DNA of 64,000 nt from Calothrix sp. NIES-3974 (GCF_002368395.1 NZ_AP018254.1:1860001-1924000), one strand, 5' to 3'. Counted from the stretch's first letter, positions 1-9,218 are shown. Notes: generated from the sequence alone by a model not told the origin. Numbers and translations are program-made.

Positions 1-404
1 CCTAAATGAGGTAGTGTCAAGTTTAAAATTTTGGTCAAAGTAGTTTTTCCCGTTCCCTGTCCCCCCAGGATTCCCTGCACCAGAGGATATCCTAAGTTGT
101 GCCGAGTTTGAGCTATATCCATTGCTAAGGGAAGCCAAAACCTCCACAGGGTTGGTAATATGGCTTGAATGGGTGCCTTTATCTGGGTACGGACAAAATT
201 TGCAATCTCTGGATAAACCTGTTTTAAAAGGCGAATTCGCGCTGCAACATGTTCGCCTCCATTCACCGGGTTAATTCCCCAGGCAAAACAATCCTCGGTT
301 TCCGCAAGGGTTGTTTTCACCGCAGATGCAATTAATTCTGGTTTAATTGTGTCTATCGTGTCGGATTCTAGGATTTGCTCCAACCACAGGTAGTTATCAT
401 CCAT
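1..404 (-). CDS. Probable D-glycerate 3-kinase, N-terminal part (runs off the window)
   Basis: Reading the minus strand from the ATG at 404 gives an open frame of about 134 residues that leaves the window at base 1 without a stop. Near the visible end is a P-loop, GGQGTGKTTLTK, preceded by a hydrophobic stretch, FWLPLAMDI, and the phrase NLGYPLVQGILG. That arrangement of an all-alpha N-terminal region followed by a P-loop near residue 120 fits the plant/cyanobacterial glycerate kinase (PRK/uridine kinase superfamily), which phosphorylates D-glycerate to 3-phosphoglycerate as the last step of photorespiration. Only the N-terminus is visible, so another PRK-family kinase is possible. Confidence 0.6.
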   Translation of the reverse strand, partial: MDDNYLWLEQILESDTIDTIKPELIASAVKTTLAETEDCFAWGINPVNGGEHVAARIRLLKQVYPEIANFVRTQIKAPIQAILPTLWRFWLPLAMDIAQTRHNLGYPLVQGILGGQGTGKTTLTKILNLTLPHL

Positions 405-477
405 GAATTTGGCGATTTTAAGATTTGAGATTTTGGATTTGTTAGCCGTAACTTACCCTGTTTCATTTTGGATATTT

Positions 478-690
478 AGGGCTTGCTGAAAAATAGTAAA
501 ACTCTTATATTCTAAGAATTAGAGGGCATCTTAGTCGCCAAAAGTGCTTTCCAAATGGATATGACTTAAAAACTTGGCATTTGTAATTTTTGCAGCCTAC
601 TAACATTGGAATCGAAATGGTTAAAACTATTCCCGACTTCCATCACTGACTGTTCCCTACCCCCACGAAAAGACTTTTTCAGCAAACCTT
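478..690. mobile_element. MITE-like element, family A, copy 1
   Basis: A 213-bp stretch without a gene is bounded by near-perfect inverted ends, AGGGCTTGCTGAAAAA on the left and the complement of AAGGTTTGCTGAAAAA on the right. Its reverse complement contains 'ggaatagttttaacc', 'gattccaa', 'gcaaaaattacaaatgcca' and 'tttttaagtca' in the same order as stretches near 22.05 kb and 36.6 kb, so it belongs to a dispersed family. No transposase is encoded. I could not identify a convincing target-site duplication. Confidence 0.65.
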
Positions 691-818
691 ACTTAAAGTT
701 AAATTCATGGGTGCTAGATGAGAAACTGAATTAATTTAGACCTGTTTCTCAATTGGATCAACAAATGTGACAATTTCAGTATACTATCTACATCACCTCT
801 TGTTGCACAACCTAAATT

Positions 819-1250
819 ATGGAAGATTACCAGTCTGCTTTTATGCAACGCCATTCTGACACGGAAACACTGCATAATTGTCAGCGAAAAATTGCTGCTA
901 TGCACTTTGGGGGAATTACCATTGAGTGCTTACTAAAATCAATGATTATGGCTAGTTTTCCCAGGGGAGCAAGTCATGAATGGAAAACAGACTCAAATAG
1001 TCCTGGACATACGATTACGAATCCAGGTCATAGCTATACTGAGGCTCTAAATCGACACAATCGCTTAAAATCAAGAATAGATAAGTTTCCAGAAGTGAGA
1101 AAGTGGTTTGAGCAAGTTGAAACCCCTAGTCAACATTTTATTGATATGCGTTATTGTTGTAGTGAGCCAAATCATACAAGTTACAAAAATTGGCTAGATA
1201 AATACCAGCGCTTACTCCAGTGGTTACAAAAACAAGCCACTTCCCTCTAA
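819..1250 (+). CDS. HEPN-like domain protein, first gene of a broken accessory cassette
   Basis: A 143-residue protein with no certain named homologue. The N-terminal part has AAMHFGGITIECLLKSMI, which resembles the alpha-helical core of HEPN-like proteins (often written 'LAGYAIECxLKAxI'). It is followed by a His-containing middle region and then IDMRYCC, like the 'FIDxRY' stretch seen in that group. HEPN proteins are often RNases or regulators in toxin-antitoxin and phage-defence loci, but I do not see a clear RX4-6H nuclease motif, so catalysis is not claimed. The gene ends 13 bp before the next start, which has its own AAGGAG, indicating an operon with the BolA-like/ATPase genes downstream. 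Confidence 0.5.
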   Translation: MEDYQSAFMQRHSDTETLHNCQRKIAAMHFGGITIECLLKSMIMASFPRGASHEWKTDSNSPGHTITNPGHSYTEALNRHNRLKSRIDKFPEVRKWFEQVETPSQHFIDMRYCCSEPNHTSYKNWLDKYQRLLQWLQKQATSL

Positions 1251-1263
1251 GGAGAATTGGATA

Positions 1264-1596
1264 ATGCCAGAGACTTTGCCTGCTACCCTAAAACATTTAA
1301 TCACAGCAGAGTATATCAGTGACCCAGGGAAAGAATGGTTAGAAGTTAACATTTCCACATCTGGCTTATTGAACTTAACAGTTGTTAGCGATCGCTTCTT
1401 CAATTTATCTATACCTCAGCGCAAAGAGCAAGTTCTCAATCTCCTCCACCAATCACAGATTTCTTTATCTCCGGGTTTTCTTTCCTTATATACCCCTCAA
1501 GAAGCAAAATCTCTCGACATATCCCCTCCACCAGCCATTTGTGAAGTACCTATTTATACCTGGCAAGATTTAGCCATTAGTGCAGCGAACCCATAA
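1264..1596 (+). CDS. Small BolA-like domain protein, probably the severed N-terminus of the downstream ATPase
   Basis: A 110-residue product with an AAGGAG ribosome site 9 bp before the ATG. The core, LNLTVVSDRFFNLSIPQR followed by about 25 residues and FLSLYTPQEA, resembles the BolA signature (a strand ending in VSxxF.gls..xR, later a 'tytPeE' strand); this is my reading of the pattern, not a search. The TAA at 1594-1596 is in the same frame as the downstream ATPase, and the frame stays open across the junction, so this looks like the N-terminal domain of one larger protein cut off by a single stop codon. It could instead be a natural separate subunit. Confidence 0.5.
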   Translation: MPETLPATLKHLITAEYISDPGKEWLEVNISTSGLLNLTVVSDRFFNLSIPQRKEQVLNLLHQSQISLSPGFLSLYTPQEAKSLDISPPPAICEVPIYTWQDLAISAANP

Positions 1597-3523
1597 AATG
1601 AACATAAACTGACTCAGCGTACACCAGGTATACCACGAACAGTAACATTTTACTCTTTTAAAGGAGGGGTGGGTAGAACTACAGCCTTAACACATGTTGC
1701 TTGGATTCTCGCACAGCGAGGTCGTAAAGTTGTTGCTGTTGATTTAGATTTAGAAGCACCAGGATTAAGTACTGCATTCCATCTCCAACCAAAACCACGG
1801 TATGGGATTGTTGATTATTTCTATGAGCGTTCTTACTTACCAGAAGGATTAGAACCCAGTATTTCTGTTGCAGAGATATTTGGTGAAGTGAGGATACCTA
1901 ATGCCACGGGTAGATTATTTGTTGTTCCTGCTGGTTTTCTCAGTCTGGATTATATTACTAAGGTTGATGACTTACGAGCTACTACTATTATTGATAGTGG
2001 CGAAAGTCTTTGGTCTATTTTTAGTCAGGAAATTCAAGAACACTTAAAACCAGATATTCTCTTAGTTGATTCGCGAACGGGAATTAATCAATGGGGTGCT
2101 TTTTCATTATTGCAAGCAGCAGACGAAGTAATTGTCTTTTTATTTCCGAATGAGCAAAATCAACAGGGAATAGATTCGCTTTTGCAATCACTTCAAGTTC
2201 TCAAAAATATATCCATAAATTTCGTTTTTACCCCAGTTCCAGATATCACTGATAGTGGGATGGCTAAGGTCAGAAAAATCTGGAAAAGTCTGTCGGCAAA
2301 CATTAAAAGCATTCATGAACATAGCGATGAAAATGACGGAAGTAATGAGGATGAAACAAATGAAACTGAAACGGATACGGATACAAGTGATTCCCAATCT
2401 GATATTTCTGAACCATTAGTAGTTCCCTATCTTCCACCCATTGCTCTAGCAGAAAACTATCCTGTACCAGCATTAGTTGATTACTATACTAAAATTGCCA
2501 ACTTAATTGATGAGGAAGCTGATGACTTAAAACGGAAAACTGTTTTAAGTAGTATGGATAGTCGTTGGGAAATTATTGAAAGTCTCCAATTTCCAGAAGT
2601 AAATGCCGCAGATCAAAACCAAAATCTTAGTTTGTTGTTTCAACGCACGACTGATTTTAGCAGGTTTTTAGATGACACAACTTGTTTAATCAGAGGTCGG
2701 AAAGGAACTGGTAAAACGGCTCTTTATTGGCTATTGTTAAAACATGAACCAGTGGCAAAAAAATTAGCCAGTGGTCGATTAGATAGTAAACGTTGCTTCT
2801 CTGCTCACGGTAGATTTTGTGAGAGTCGTCCATCTCGTGATGAATTTCGAGTGATACATCGAGAACTGCAAAAAAAAGACGGTTCTTGGGAAGCATTTTG
2901 GAGAGGTTATTTATTTTTAAGAAGTTATCATGAACAGTATTTTAGTGTTCCCCATAAAGGTAAAGATAAAGAAAAATTTAGTGACTTGAAACAAATTATA
3001 GATGCTCTCCCCCCAAATAGATGGCAATCAGAACATACCCAAGCATTAATTCAATTATCCACTGAATCTAGTTTGCAACTAAAAGTTAAAGATGCCATCG
3101 ATATTATTGATGAAAAAGCTAAAAATTCATCTCAAATTATCTGGTTTCTTTACGACGACCTAGATGAGGACTTTCCAGAAGAGGGAGAAGTTAGACACAA
3201 GGCTTTAACTGGTTTATTTCAATTTGTCCAATCCTGTGATGCTCGTCGTTTGACAGCAATTAGGTTTAAAATCTTCTTAAGGGAAGATATTTGGAATCGC
3301 TTGAATTTTGATAATAAAAGTCATTTTAATGGACGTGATATTTTCTTACAGTGGACTAGAATTGACTTTTTACGATTAGCACTTCGTCAGGCAATTCAAT
3401 CAGAGAAATTTAAAAACTTGGTTGATAGATTTTCCCCCATTGAGAGTATTGACCAAGCAAACGAAGAAACTGTCGAACGAGCTTTAGAATTACTTTGGGG
3501 AAGTCGGCGAAGAAGCGGTAATA
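1597..3523 (+). pseudogene. ParA-like plus Sll1717-type P-loop ATPase, N-terminal fragment, interrupted by IS982
   Basis: The frame open from 1597 encodes TPGIPRTVTFYSFKGGVGRTTAL, that is, a beta strand plus the deviant Walker A (KGGVGRT) of ParA/MinD ATPases. The GTG at 1669 lies inside this motif and cannot be the real start; no ATG precedes the motif in frame, so translation would have to start in the 1264 gene. Then come DLDLEAPG, LLVDSRTG, an acidic Glu/Asp/Thr linker, and a second P-loop, RGRKGTGKTALYWLL, with FLYDDLDEDF as a likely Walker B. This second half resembles the 'Sll1717 family' ATPases. The frame hits a stop at 3535-3537 inside the insertion sequence. Removing the element and one target duplicate restores an open frame into the fragment after 4587. 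Confidence 0.7.
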
Positions 3524-3657
3524 ACCCAAGTTGCTAGTTATCGGACTCCAGGGTGCGAAGCACCCGGAGTCACGTGTTTTCACGCGCAAAGTTGTGTGGT
3601 TGCGCTACGCGCAACCCACAAGATATGCTTAGTTAATTGAAGTAAAAAAAATACTTG

Positions 3658-4482
3658 CTATATAAATGCTTGTTTTAAAGTAAAAGCAAAAATAAATGCT
3701 TCTATCTTCAATAGAAATCCATCAAATGTGACTGCATGAATTGACTTGGGAAAAAGGTAAGTGATAGCACTGAAAATAGTCTCTATATAATGCCTGGTAT
3801 GTTGCTTAATATAATGATTCCACGGCTCGTCTTGACGCTGAGAATTCTTTTTTCGCATAACTTTCAAGTTAATTTGACTAGTTATTTTTAAGTCATCTTC
3901 TGCTGTATAATCCGTGTATGCAGAGTCACCATACACTTCACTCCCTGGTGGCAAATTTAATGGCAGTGCATTTAACGCTCTTGAATCATTAGCACTACCA
4001 GGCATAAATACGAACTCAACAGGAATACCACTTTTAGTAGTTAAAAGTTGAACTCTAACTCCATAAAAATAGCGTTTCTTTGATGCAATATAACCTCTAT
4101 AATCTTCCGACTTAATTAGTTTGACATTAAAAATACGGATATTGTCGCACATTGGTACGGGAAAAGAATCTAAAAGATATTCAGTACAATCACTAGTCTC
4201 CTTTAGTATCATACCTATTTGATGAAATAAGTCATTTATTAACATCGAAATACCGTGTAATCTTCTATTAAATCGTGATTTATCTAACATATTGGGAATA
4301 AGATTATGCTCTTTCATGTAGCAACAAGCCTTGCTATGATTACCATAGAAAAACATTGCTGCAATTAGTGCCGTTGTCATAATTTCTGCATCACTCATAT
4401 TTCTACGGCAATCATCATGATGACCAATTGCTTTAAGTAAGTCATCAGTGATAGCATAAACAGTAATTATTTCGTTTAACAT
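3658..4482 (-). CDS. IS982-family transposase
   Basis: A 274-residue DDE transposase from the ATG at 4482, chosen because GGAGGGG lies just upstream; an in-frame start 31 codons earlier would put the hairpin region into the protein. Likely DDE residues are in LLDSFPVP, YGDSAYTDY and YIETIFSAI. The RKKNSQR, FPKSIHAV and GFLLKIEAFI stretches are typical of IS982 transposases. The length matches the family and I see no internal stop, so it is probably functional. It lies inside the ParA-like ATPase gene, in the opposite orientation. Confidence 0.88.
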   Translation of the reverse strand: MLNEIITVYAITDDLLKAIGHHDDCRRNMSDAEIMTTALIAAMFFYGNHSKACCYMKEHNLIPNMLDKSRFNRRLHGISMLINDLFHQIGMILKETSDCTEYLLDSFPVPMCDNIRIFNVKLIKSEDYRGYIASKKRYFYGVRVQLLTTKSGIPVEFVFMPGSANDSRALNALPLNLPPGSEVYGDSAYTDYTAEDDLKITSQINLKVMRKKNSQRQDEPWNHYIKQHTRHYIETIFSAITYLFPKSIHAVTFDGFLLKIEAFIFAFTLKQAFI

Positions 4483-4485
4483 ATT

Positions 4486-4513
4486 CCCCTCCGTTTTTTT
4501 CTTCTTGGAGGGG
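4486..4513 (-). promoter_or_regulatory. Hairpin sequestering the transposase ribosome-binding site
   Basis: On the minus-strand transcript CCCCTCC (4507-4513) can pair perfectly with GGAGGGG (4486-4492), which is the Shine-Dalgarno sequence ending 3 nt before the transposase ATG. A transcript entering from outside the element would fold this way and hide the site, a known way for insertion sequences to limit transposase made by read-through. Folding is inferred from complementarity only. Confidence 0.5.
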
Positions 4514-4582
4514 ATTTTATTATAAATTGTGACGCGACACGCCAGCGCGAAGCGCTGGCGAAGAGTAACTAGCAACTTGGGT

Positions 4583-5051
4583 TAATAAAGCTAAATACGT
4601 ATCTCGATGGGTTTATGAACGCTTAACTGACTCCAGTGGAACTACATTTCCCCGCAGTCTAAGTATATTGCTCAAAGGCGCAAAAGAACAAGAATTAAGT
4701 TACCAAGGACAATCCTCGATTAAATCGCCAAATGACCGTTTACTTCGGGAAAAATCCCTAGAGATTGGGTTAAAGAAGGCTTCTGAGGAACGCTGTAATG
4801 CAATTAGGGAAGAATATCCCTATCTCAGTAAATTCTTTGCTGCTCTCCAGGGTGTCTCCGCTCTCATGTCACAAGAAGACCTGCAAAATATCTGGCAACA
4901 ATCAGCACAAGATGGGACGTATTCATTTGATGATTTTATCAATTTACTGGGAGAAATCGGTCTAGCCGAATGGAGAGAAAAGGAACAGCGCTATAAATTT
5001 GCCGATATCTATGTATACGGTTTTGGGATGAGTCGTAGAGGTGCAATATAG
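4583..5051 (+). pseudogene. ParA-like/P-loop ATPase, C-terminal fragment after IS982
   Basis: After the right end of the insertion sequence the open frame continues the interrupted ATPase: KYVSRWVYERLTD, LSILLKGAKEQEL, then a helical region and a closing ADIYVYGFGMSRRG before the TAG at 5049-5051. An ATG at 4668 could start a short product but its local context is not convincing. Rejoining across one TAATA gives GSRRRSGNKAKYVSRW in frame, which shows that this is the C-terminus of the gene before 3523. The complete original protein, including the BolA-like domain, would have been about 900 residues. Confidence 0.75.
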
Positions 5052-5546
5052 TCAGGTTATTATGGAATTTCTGGAGTTTGCAGTTTGTGTGCGATCGCAT
5101 CAACGGTAAAAACCGTAAAAGTACTTTTTGCAACATAAGTATCCCCTACAGGGTAGAGTGTATTAGGGAAATGGGGAACGAGTAAAAGTATAGATTTTCA
5201 GGTACAACGTCTTGTTGCTGGGGTAACTTTTTGTTTTTGCATATTCGCTGGAATCTGCACAGCTTTAGTCCAATGAAAATAGGTTTTTAAAAACCCTTAA
5301 ATTTAGCTTCTTCTTCGGTGTCATTTCTGTGCGATCGCATCAACTCGTTGGAAAGCAGGGAGTGGGAATAAGCTTCTGGTGTCAAATTCTGCTTTGGGAA
5401 ACAAACTGGCTCTTGTGTGCTTCCAAGTTAATAACACAATACAGTATCAATGCTGTGGGATGATTGTATTCTGTGATCTCAGCCTGAAAATACCTATAAT
5501 TGCCACAGTGAAAATTAATATTGATAATACCTAGTTTACATCGACA
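5052..5546. other. Gene-free stretch before the HEAT-repeat gene
   Basis: I see no gene or terminator. The sequence tgcgatcgcatcaac, an extended HIP1 site, occurs twice (near 5091 and 5330). Confidence 0.5.
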
Positions 5547-6446
5547 ATGCCTAACTTACTCCCACCAATATCCGATTTGATTCCCAAAATAATCCTTCCC
5601 TGTGTCCTCTCTCTGACGTTTATCCCCCAAGTAATTGCCCAAATTCCTGAAGTTAACGCGGAAATCCAAAAGCTGGAACGGGGAACAACTCAGGAAAAAC
5701 AAGCGGCTATGGATCGATTAGTCCGCTTGGGGAAAAATGCAGTCCCCCAATTAATCACAGCAGCAGAACACCAAAATCCCCAGGTGCGTGTATATGCGAT
5801 TCAAGCTTTAGGACAAATTGGTGCAGATGCAGGTGCTGCGGTTCCGGTGTTATCACGGGCATTAAAAGATACTGACAAGTCCGTGCGTCAAGCTGCTGCT
5901 CAAGCTTTAAATCGCTTGGGGAAAGCAGCATTGGTTCCCTATTTGGTGCAGGGGTTAAGTGACCCAAATCCGACTATTCGCTTCAATTCTGCCCATTCTT
6001 TGTCCAGATTGGGTAAGGATGCAACGACTGCGGTTCCCCATTTAATCAAAACTTTGCGGGATGAGGATATGTGGGTGCGGTTGACTGCTGCCTATGCATT
6101 GGGGGGAATTGGTGTGGATGCAGCACCGGCGATGTCTGCTTTGGTGGATAGTTTGGGGGATCGGGATGATTCGGTGCGCCATAGTGTTGCCTATGCAATT
6201 GGTAATATCGGTTGGGCTTTATCGGAACGGAGTAGTCAGTTGTCCAATTCGGAGTTGGAACAGACGATTAAGTATATGGAAATTGCTTTCAAGTTGGTTT
6301 CTCGACCGAATCCAAAATTCCGTCCGGAAGCGATTAAATCGATTCAAAATCCCCTACAAACCTTGAAAAAAGAACGTAGTTCCCGGTTACGCAAATCGCA
6401 AATCGAAAGGTTATTAGCTATCTTGAATCAAAACCGTTTAATATAA
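5547..6446 (+). CDS. Secreted HEAT-repeat (PBS-lyase-like) protein
   Basis: 299 residues. The N-terminus has a hydrophobic stretch, IILPCVLSLTFIP, followed by VIAQ, fitting a signal peptide cleaved around residue 32. The rest consists of roughly five HEAT-like repeats with the recurring pattern 'VRxxAxxALGxIGxxAxxAVPxL', for example VRVYAIQALGQIG and VRLTAAYALGGIG. Such repeats form a curved scaffold for protein contacts. This copy has no fused lyase or kinase domain, so it is probably a periplasmic or lumenal scaffold of unknown partner. It is a single-gene unit with its own terminator. Confidence 0.8.
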   Translation: MPNLLPPISDLIPKIILPCVLSLTFIPQVIAQIPEVNAEIQKLERGTTQEKQAAMDRLVRLGKNAVPQLITAAEHQNPQVRVYAIQALGQIGADAGAAVPVLSRALKDTDKSVRQAAAQALNRLGKAALVPYLVQGLSDPNPTIRFNSAHSLSRLGKDATTAVPHLIKTLRDEDMWVRLTAAYALGGIGVDAAPAMSALVDSLGDRDDSVRHSVAYAIGNIGWALSERSSQLSNSELEQTIKYMEIAFKLVSRPNPKFRPEAIKSIQNPLQTLKKERSSRLRKSQIERLLAILNQNRLI

Positions 6447-6458
6447 TTCGTAATTCGT

Positions 6459-6488
6459 AATTCGTAATTTGTAATTACGAATTTTTTT
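6459..6488 (+). terminator. Intrinsic terminator after the HEAT-repeat gene
   Basis: A perfect 10-bp stem, AATTCGTAAT / ATTACGAATT, with a 5-nt loop is followed by seven T residues starting within the stem, 13 bp after the stop codon. The stem is AT-rich but the layout is typical. Confidence 0.65.
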
Positions 6489-6674
6489 AATCTCCATCTG
6501 ATACCTAATTACGTTACATATAGCAATCCTACTAAATCCGATTTACGTGCTATCCCTTTCCAGGACTTGATTTCAGCCGCTCCTGCGTTGACGAATCATC
6601 TTAGTAGGATTGATATGATTATGTTTATTTGTACTGACTTACTTCATCCTACATAAATTACAAACTATAAGTAT

Positions 6675-7595
6675 TTAATGGCGAGGGATGCCGACGTGGG
6701 TGAGTAAATTTAATATGCCTTCCGTTACTAGCTGTTGTATTTGCGATCGCTGGCGTACTAGTAATGCTCCGGCAAAACCAAGGGAATTGATGGAAATACC
6801 GTGATACTCTTCCTGCGATCGCGGTACTATAATCATCCTTTGTCTGGTTAACAGTAGGTTGTAGGCAGCCGATTGTCGGTTGTTTTCTAGGGCTGTTATC
6901 CCTAATTCTGCTAGCAAATTGCGGTATTGATTATATAGGTTTCTGGCAATGACATCTTGGTGATTTTGCCATTCTCTTTCCACAGATGCAATTTTATGAA
7001 AAAATGGTAGCTGTGGTATGGTGGATACCTTTTTGTCTATTTGCTGGTTAAATAATACTTCTAGAGGGTAATTAATCCCATTCGGAACCAAGGGGAAGGG
7101 AACCATCTGTAAATGTTTATGCTTTTGACTGGCACCAGCTAATTTGCCACCATTGTAAAAAACCAGCCCATCCATTTCCTGCAAACAAAATGCGATCGCG
7201 GCGAAATCTTGTTCATCTAACAAGTATTCCTGGTCTACAAATCCTCTCGTAATCATCAGCAAATGCTGCTCAACCACATTGAATTTATTTAAAATACACA
7301 CGTGGGTATCCGAAATATCACCCACCCATAAATCTGCTTCGTAGGGTAAAAACGGATTAAATTCTTTTCCTGATACACGTGTTTTCTCATCCTGTACCAC
7401 CTTCGCCGCATCCTTACGCCGCAAATTAGCCAAAATTCTCACTAAAAAATTTACCCCATCCTGTTCCAACAACTCGTAATCTGTGGGAACAGGTTGTAAA
7501 GCACCCGTTTGTAAAGCTTGCTGTGTAGTTTTTTCCAGACATTCCCTGAGTGTGCCCGGTTGTAATCTAAATCTGGGGGGATTTTCCGTATCCAT
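6675..7595 (-). CDS. ATP adenylyltransferase / diadenosine tetraphosphate (Ap4A) phosphorylase
   Basis: 306 residues. Cleaves Ap4A with phosphate to ATP and ADP, controlling dinucleotide levels. The HIT-type active site HKHLQMVPFP is at residues 159-168, with His161 the expected nucleophile. The upstream segments FNPFLPYEADLWVG, NKFNVVEQHLLMITR and YNGGKLAGASQ, and the length, match the Apa1/Apa2-like family found in cyanobacteria. The start ATG is followed by a short acidic lead. It stands alone, convergent with the HEAT-repeat gene. Confidence 0.88.
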   Translation of the reverse strand: MDTENPPRFRLQPGTLRECLEKTTQQALQTGALQPVPTDYELLEQDGVNFLVRILANLRRKDAAKVVQDEKTRVSGKEFNPFLPYEADLWVGDISDTHVCILNKFNVVEQHLLMITRGFVDQEYLLDEQDFAAIAFCLQEMDGLVFYNGGKLAGASQKHKHLQMVPFPLVPNGINYPLEVLFNQQIDKKVSTIPQLPFFHKIASVEREWQNHQDVIARNLYNQYRNLLAELGITALENNRQSAAYNLLLTRQRMIIVPRSQEEYHGISINSLGFAGALLVRQRSQIQQLVTEGILNLLTHVGIPRH

Positions 7596-7688
7596 TGCGG
7601 TGAATCGATTGAAATTGACCTATGGGGTATTGCTGATGTGATGAATGAAAATAATTATATCTGAATTGAAAATTTTACATTACGTTGT

Positions 7689-7715
7689 GTAGAGACGTAG
7701 CATTGCCACGTCTAC
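7689..7715. repeat. AGAGACG-type palindrome, imperfect copy
   Basis: GTAGAGACGT ... ACGTCTAC around 'agcattgcc'. The right arm lacks two bases of the consensus. It lies between the Ap4A phosphorylase and CCA-adding genes, which are transcribed away from it and towards it respectively. Confidence 0.45.
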
Positions 7716-7862
7716 GATGATTTTGGTTTTCGGACAAAATTGTAGAAGATTATAATCCATGCCCAAATTCAGCAATGCCAGAATCAATCTGGGACAATTG
7801 TGAAATCGAAACTCCCATCAACGGGACATGTTGCTACATTCGTAATTCGTACCATGAAAAAC

Positions 7863-9101
7863 CTATTCCCCCTGCAAGTGGATCTTTCGCACAAAATCCA
7901 ATGCTTGCTCACGGGTTGTCACCAAACCTTCCGCTTGGGCGATCGCAACTTCTGTTAATAATTTACCAATAAGTGGAGACGCTGGGATTTTTAGTGCTAG
8001 AATAATATCTCCCCCAGTCAGAATCTGACTGGGATGAGCAACCGGATCATCAGGGTTAAGGTAGCGGGTAATTAAGGGTGCTATTTCCCCTACCAAAGTA
8101 TCATGTGCGGCGGCGACAACGCACGTAGCAGGGAATACAATTCCCGCATTTTGGAATAATAAATACTGTTCTCGCAACGATTTCATTGGGGATTTTAGTT
8201 GCGGGAGCAGTTTTAACGTGGTTATGACACCCCTAATTTCTGCACGACTGTAAGTTAGTGCCATTAGTTCCCGTTCCGCCCCATCTGGATCGGAATTAAC
8301 CAAACAACTCAGTTTTGCAATGGCCAGCCAGGTAGTTTTAATCGTATCACGGATGGGCTGTTGAAGTTGCCAACCGATTTCTTCCCATCTTTGGGAAATG
8401 ATTGCAGCTTGGATATCAACCTGTCGCAGACGTAGATAATCCTCCCGGTTAGCACTGGGGAAAAACTGATTTAACAGTCCATCCTCAAAAGCTGAAATTA
8501 ACCAGTTTGTACCCTTACTATCAGTCAGGAGATAGGTAAGTTCCACCCGTACCCGTTCCGGAGCAATATTTTGTAACAGGGGGGCTAATTGGCGAATTGC
8601 GTCTTGAGTCTGGGGTTCAATGGTAAAATCTAATTGGGCAGCTTGACGGTAGGCGCGTAGCAGTCGTAACGGATCATCTTGGAGATTTGCGACTGAAATC
8701 ATCCGTAGAATACCCGCATCTAAATCAGCTTGACCAGCCAACGGATCGATAATTTCCTGAGTATGGGGATGGTAGGCGATCGCATTGATCCGAAAATCCC
8801 GTCGGTGCAAATCAGCAATTAAATTATCACCTTCCTGTTGAGCAATATCCACAGTTCCGTTGGCAAACACAACCCTGGCAATCTGACGCTCCTTGTCCAG
8901 AACCACAAATCCAGCAGCAGATGCACGGGCAATTTTTTGAGCAATGGCGATCGCATTCTCCGGGACAATAAAATCTAAATCCAGGTATTCCCGTTTTCTG
9001 CCTAGTAAGGCATCCCGTACCGCACCCCCCACTAAATAGGCTTCTTTGGGCATTAAATTAAAGTCAAAGGGGTAGTTTTGGGGGAAGAGAACGTCAATCA
9101 T
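7863..9101 (-). CDS. CCA tRNA nucleotidyltransferase (class II, poly(A) polymerase family)
   Basis: 412 residues. Adds CCA (or part of it) to tRNA 3' ends. The N-terminal catalytic head has YLVGGAVRDALLGR (motif A, residues 24-37) and DLDFIVPE with the metal-binding DxD, then RRDFRINAIAYHP and DDPLRLLRAYRQAAQL (residues about 137-170). The C-terminal half is helical. Cyanobacterial members of this family can be CCA-, CC- or A-adding and motif inspection alone does not decide. The ATG at 9101 is preceded by 'ggtattctcct', a plausible ribosome site on the minus strand. Confidence 0.85.
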   Translation of the reverse strand: MIDVLFPQNYPFDFNLMPKEAYLVGGAVRDALLGRKREYLDLDFIVPENAIAIAQKIARASAAGFVVLDKERQIARVVFANGTVDIAQQEGDNLIADLHRRDFRINAIAYHPHTQEIIDPLAGQADLDAGILRMISVANLQDDPLRLLRAYRQAAQLDFTIEPQTQDAIRQLAPLLQNIAPERVRVELTYLLTDSKGTNWLISAFEDGLLNQFFPSANREDYLRLRQVDIQAAIISQRWEEIGWQLQQPIRDTIKTTWLAIAKLSCLVNSDPDGAERELMALTYSRAEIRGVITTLKLLPQLKSPMKSLREQYLLFQNAGIVFPATCVVAAAHDTLVGEIAPLITRYLNPDDPVAHPSQILTGGDIILALKIPASPLIGKLLTEVAIAQAEGLVTTREQALDFVRKIHLQGE

Positions 9102-9218
9102 AGGAGAATACCATACAGGATTGGGAAGAAATAGGGGGACAGAATGCTCCTCTATTTTTTCCCAGAATACAGGGGTTGTTATACTGATTGAACAATCGCA
9201 GTAGTGGTTTGTCCAGTT

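Larger units (their letters stand above)
3524..4582 (-). mobile_element. IS982-family insertion sequence, complete
   Basis: A 1,059-bp element with perfect 17-bp terminal inverted repeats, ACCCAAGTTGCTAGTTA, flanked by a TAATA direct repeat at 3519-3523 and 4583-4587. It carries one transposase on the minus strand. The non-coding end beyond the transposase stop holds two strong hairpins (around GGTGCGAAGCACC and GGTTGCGCTACGCGCAACC). The other end holds a CGCCAGCG...CGCTGGCG hairpin next to the right terminal repeat. Intact ends, intact transposase and exact target duplicates suggest a recent insertion. Confidence 0.9.
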
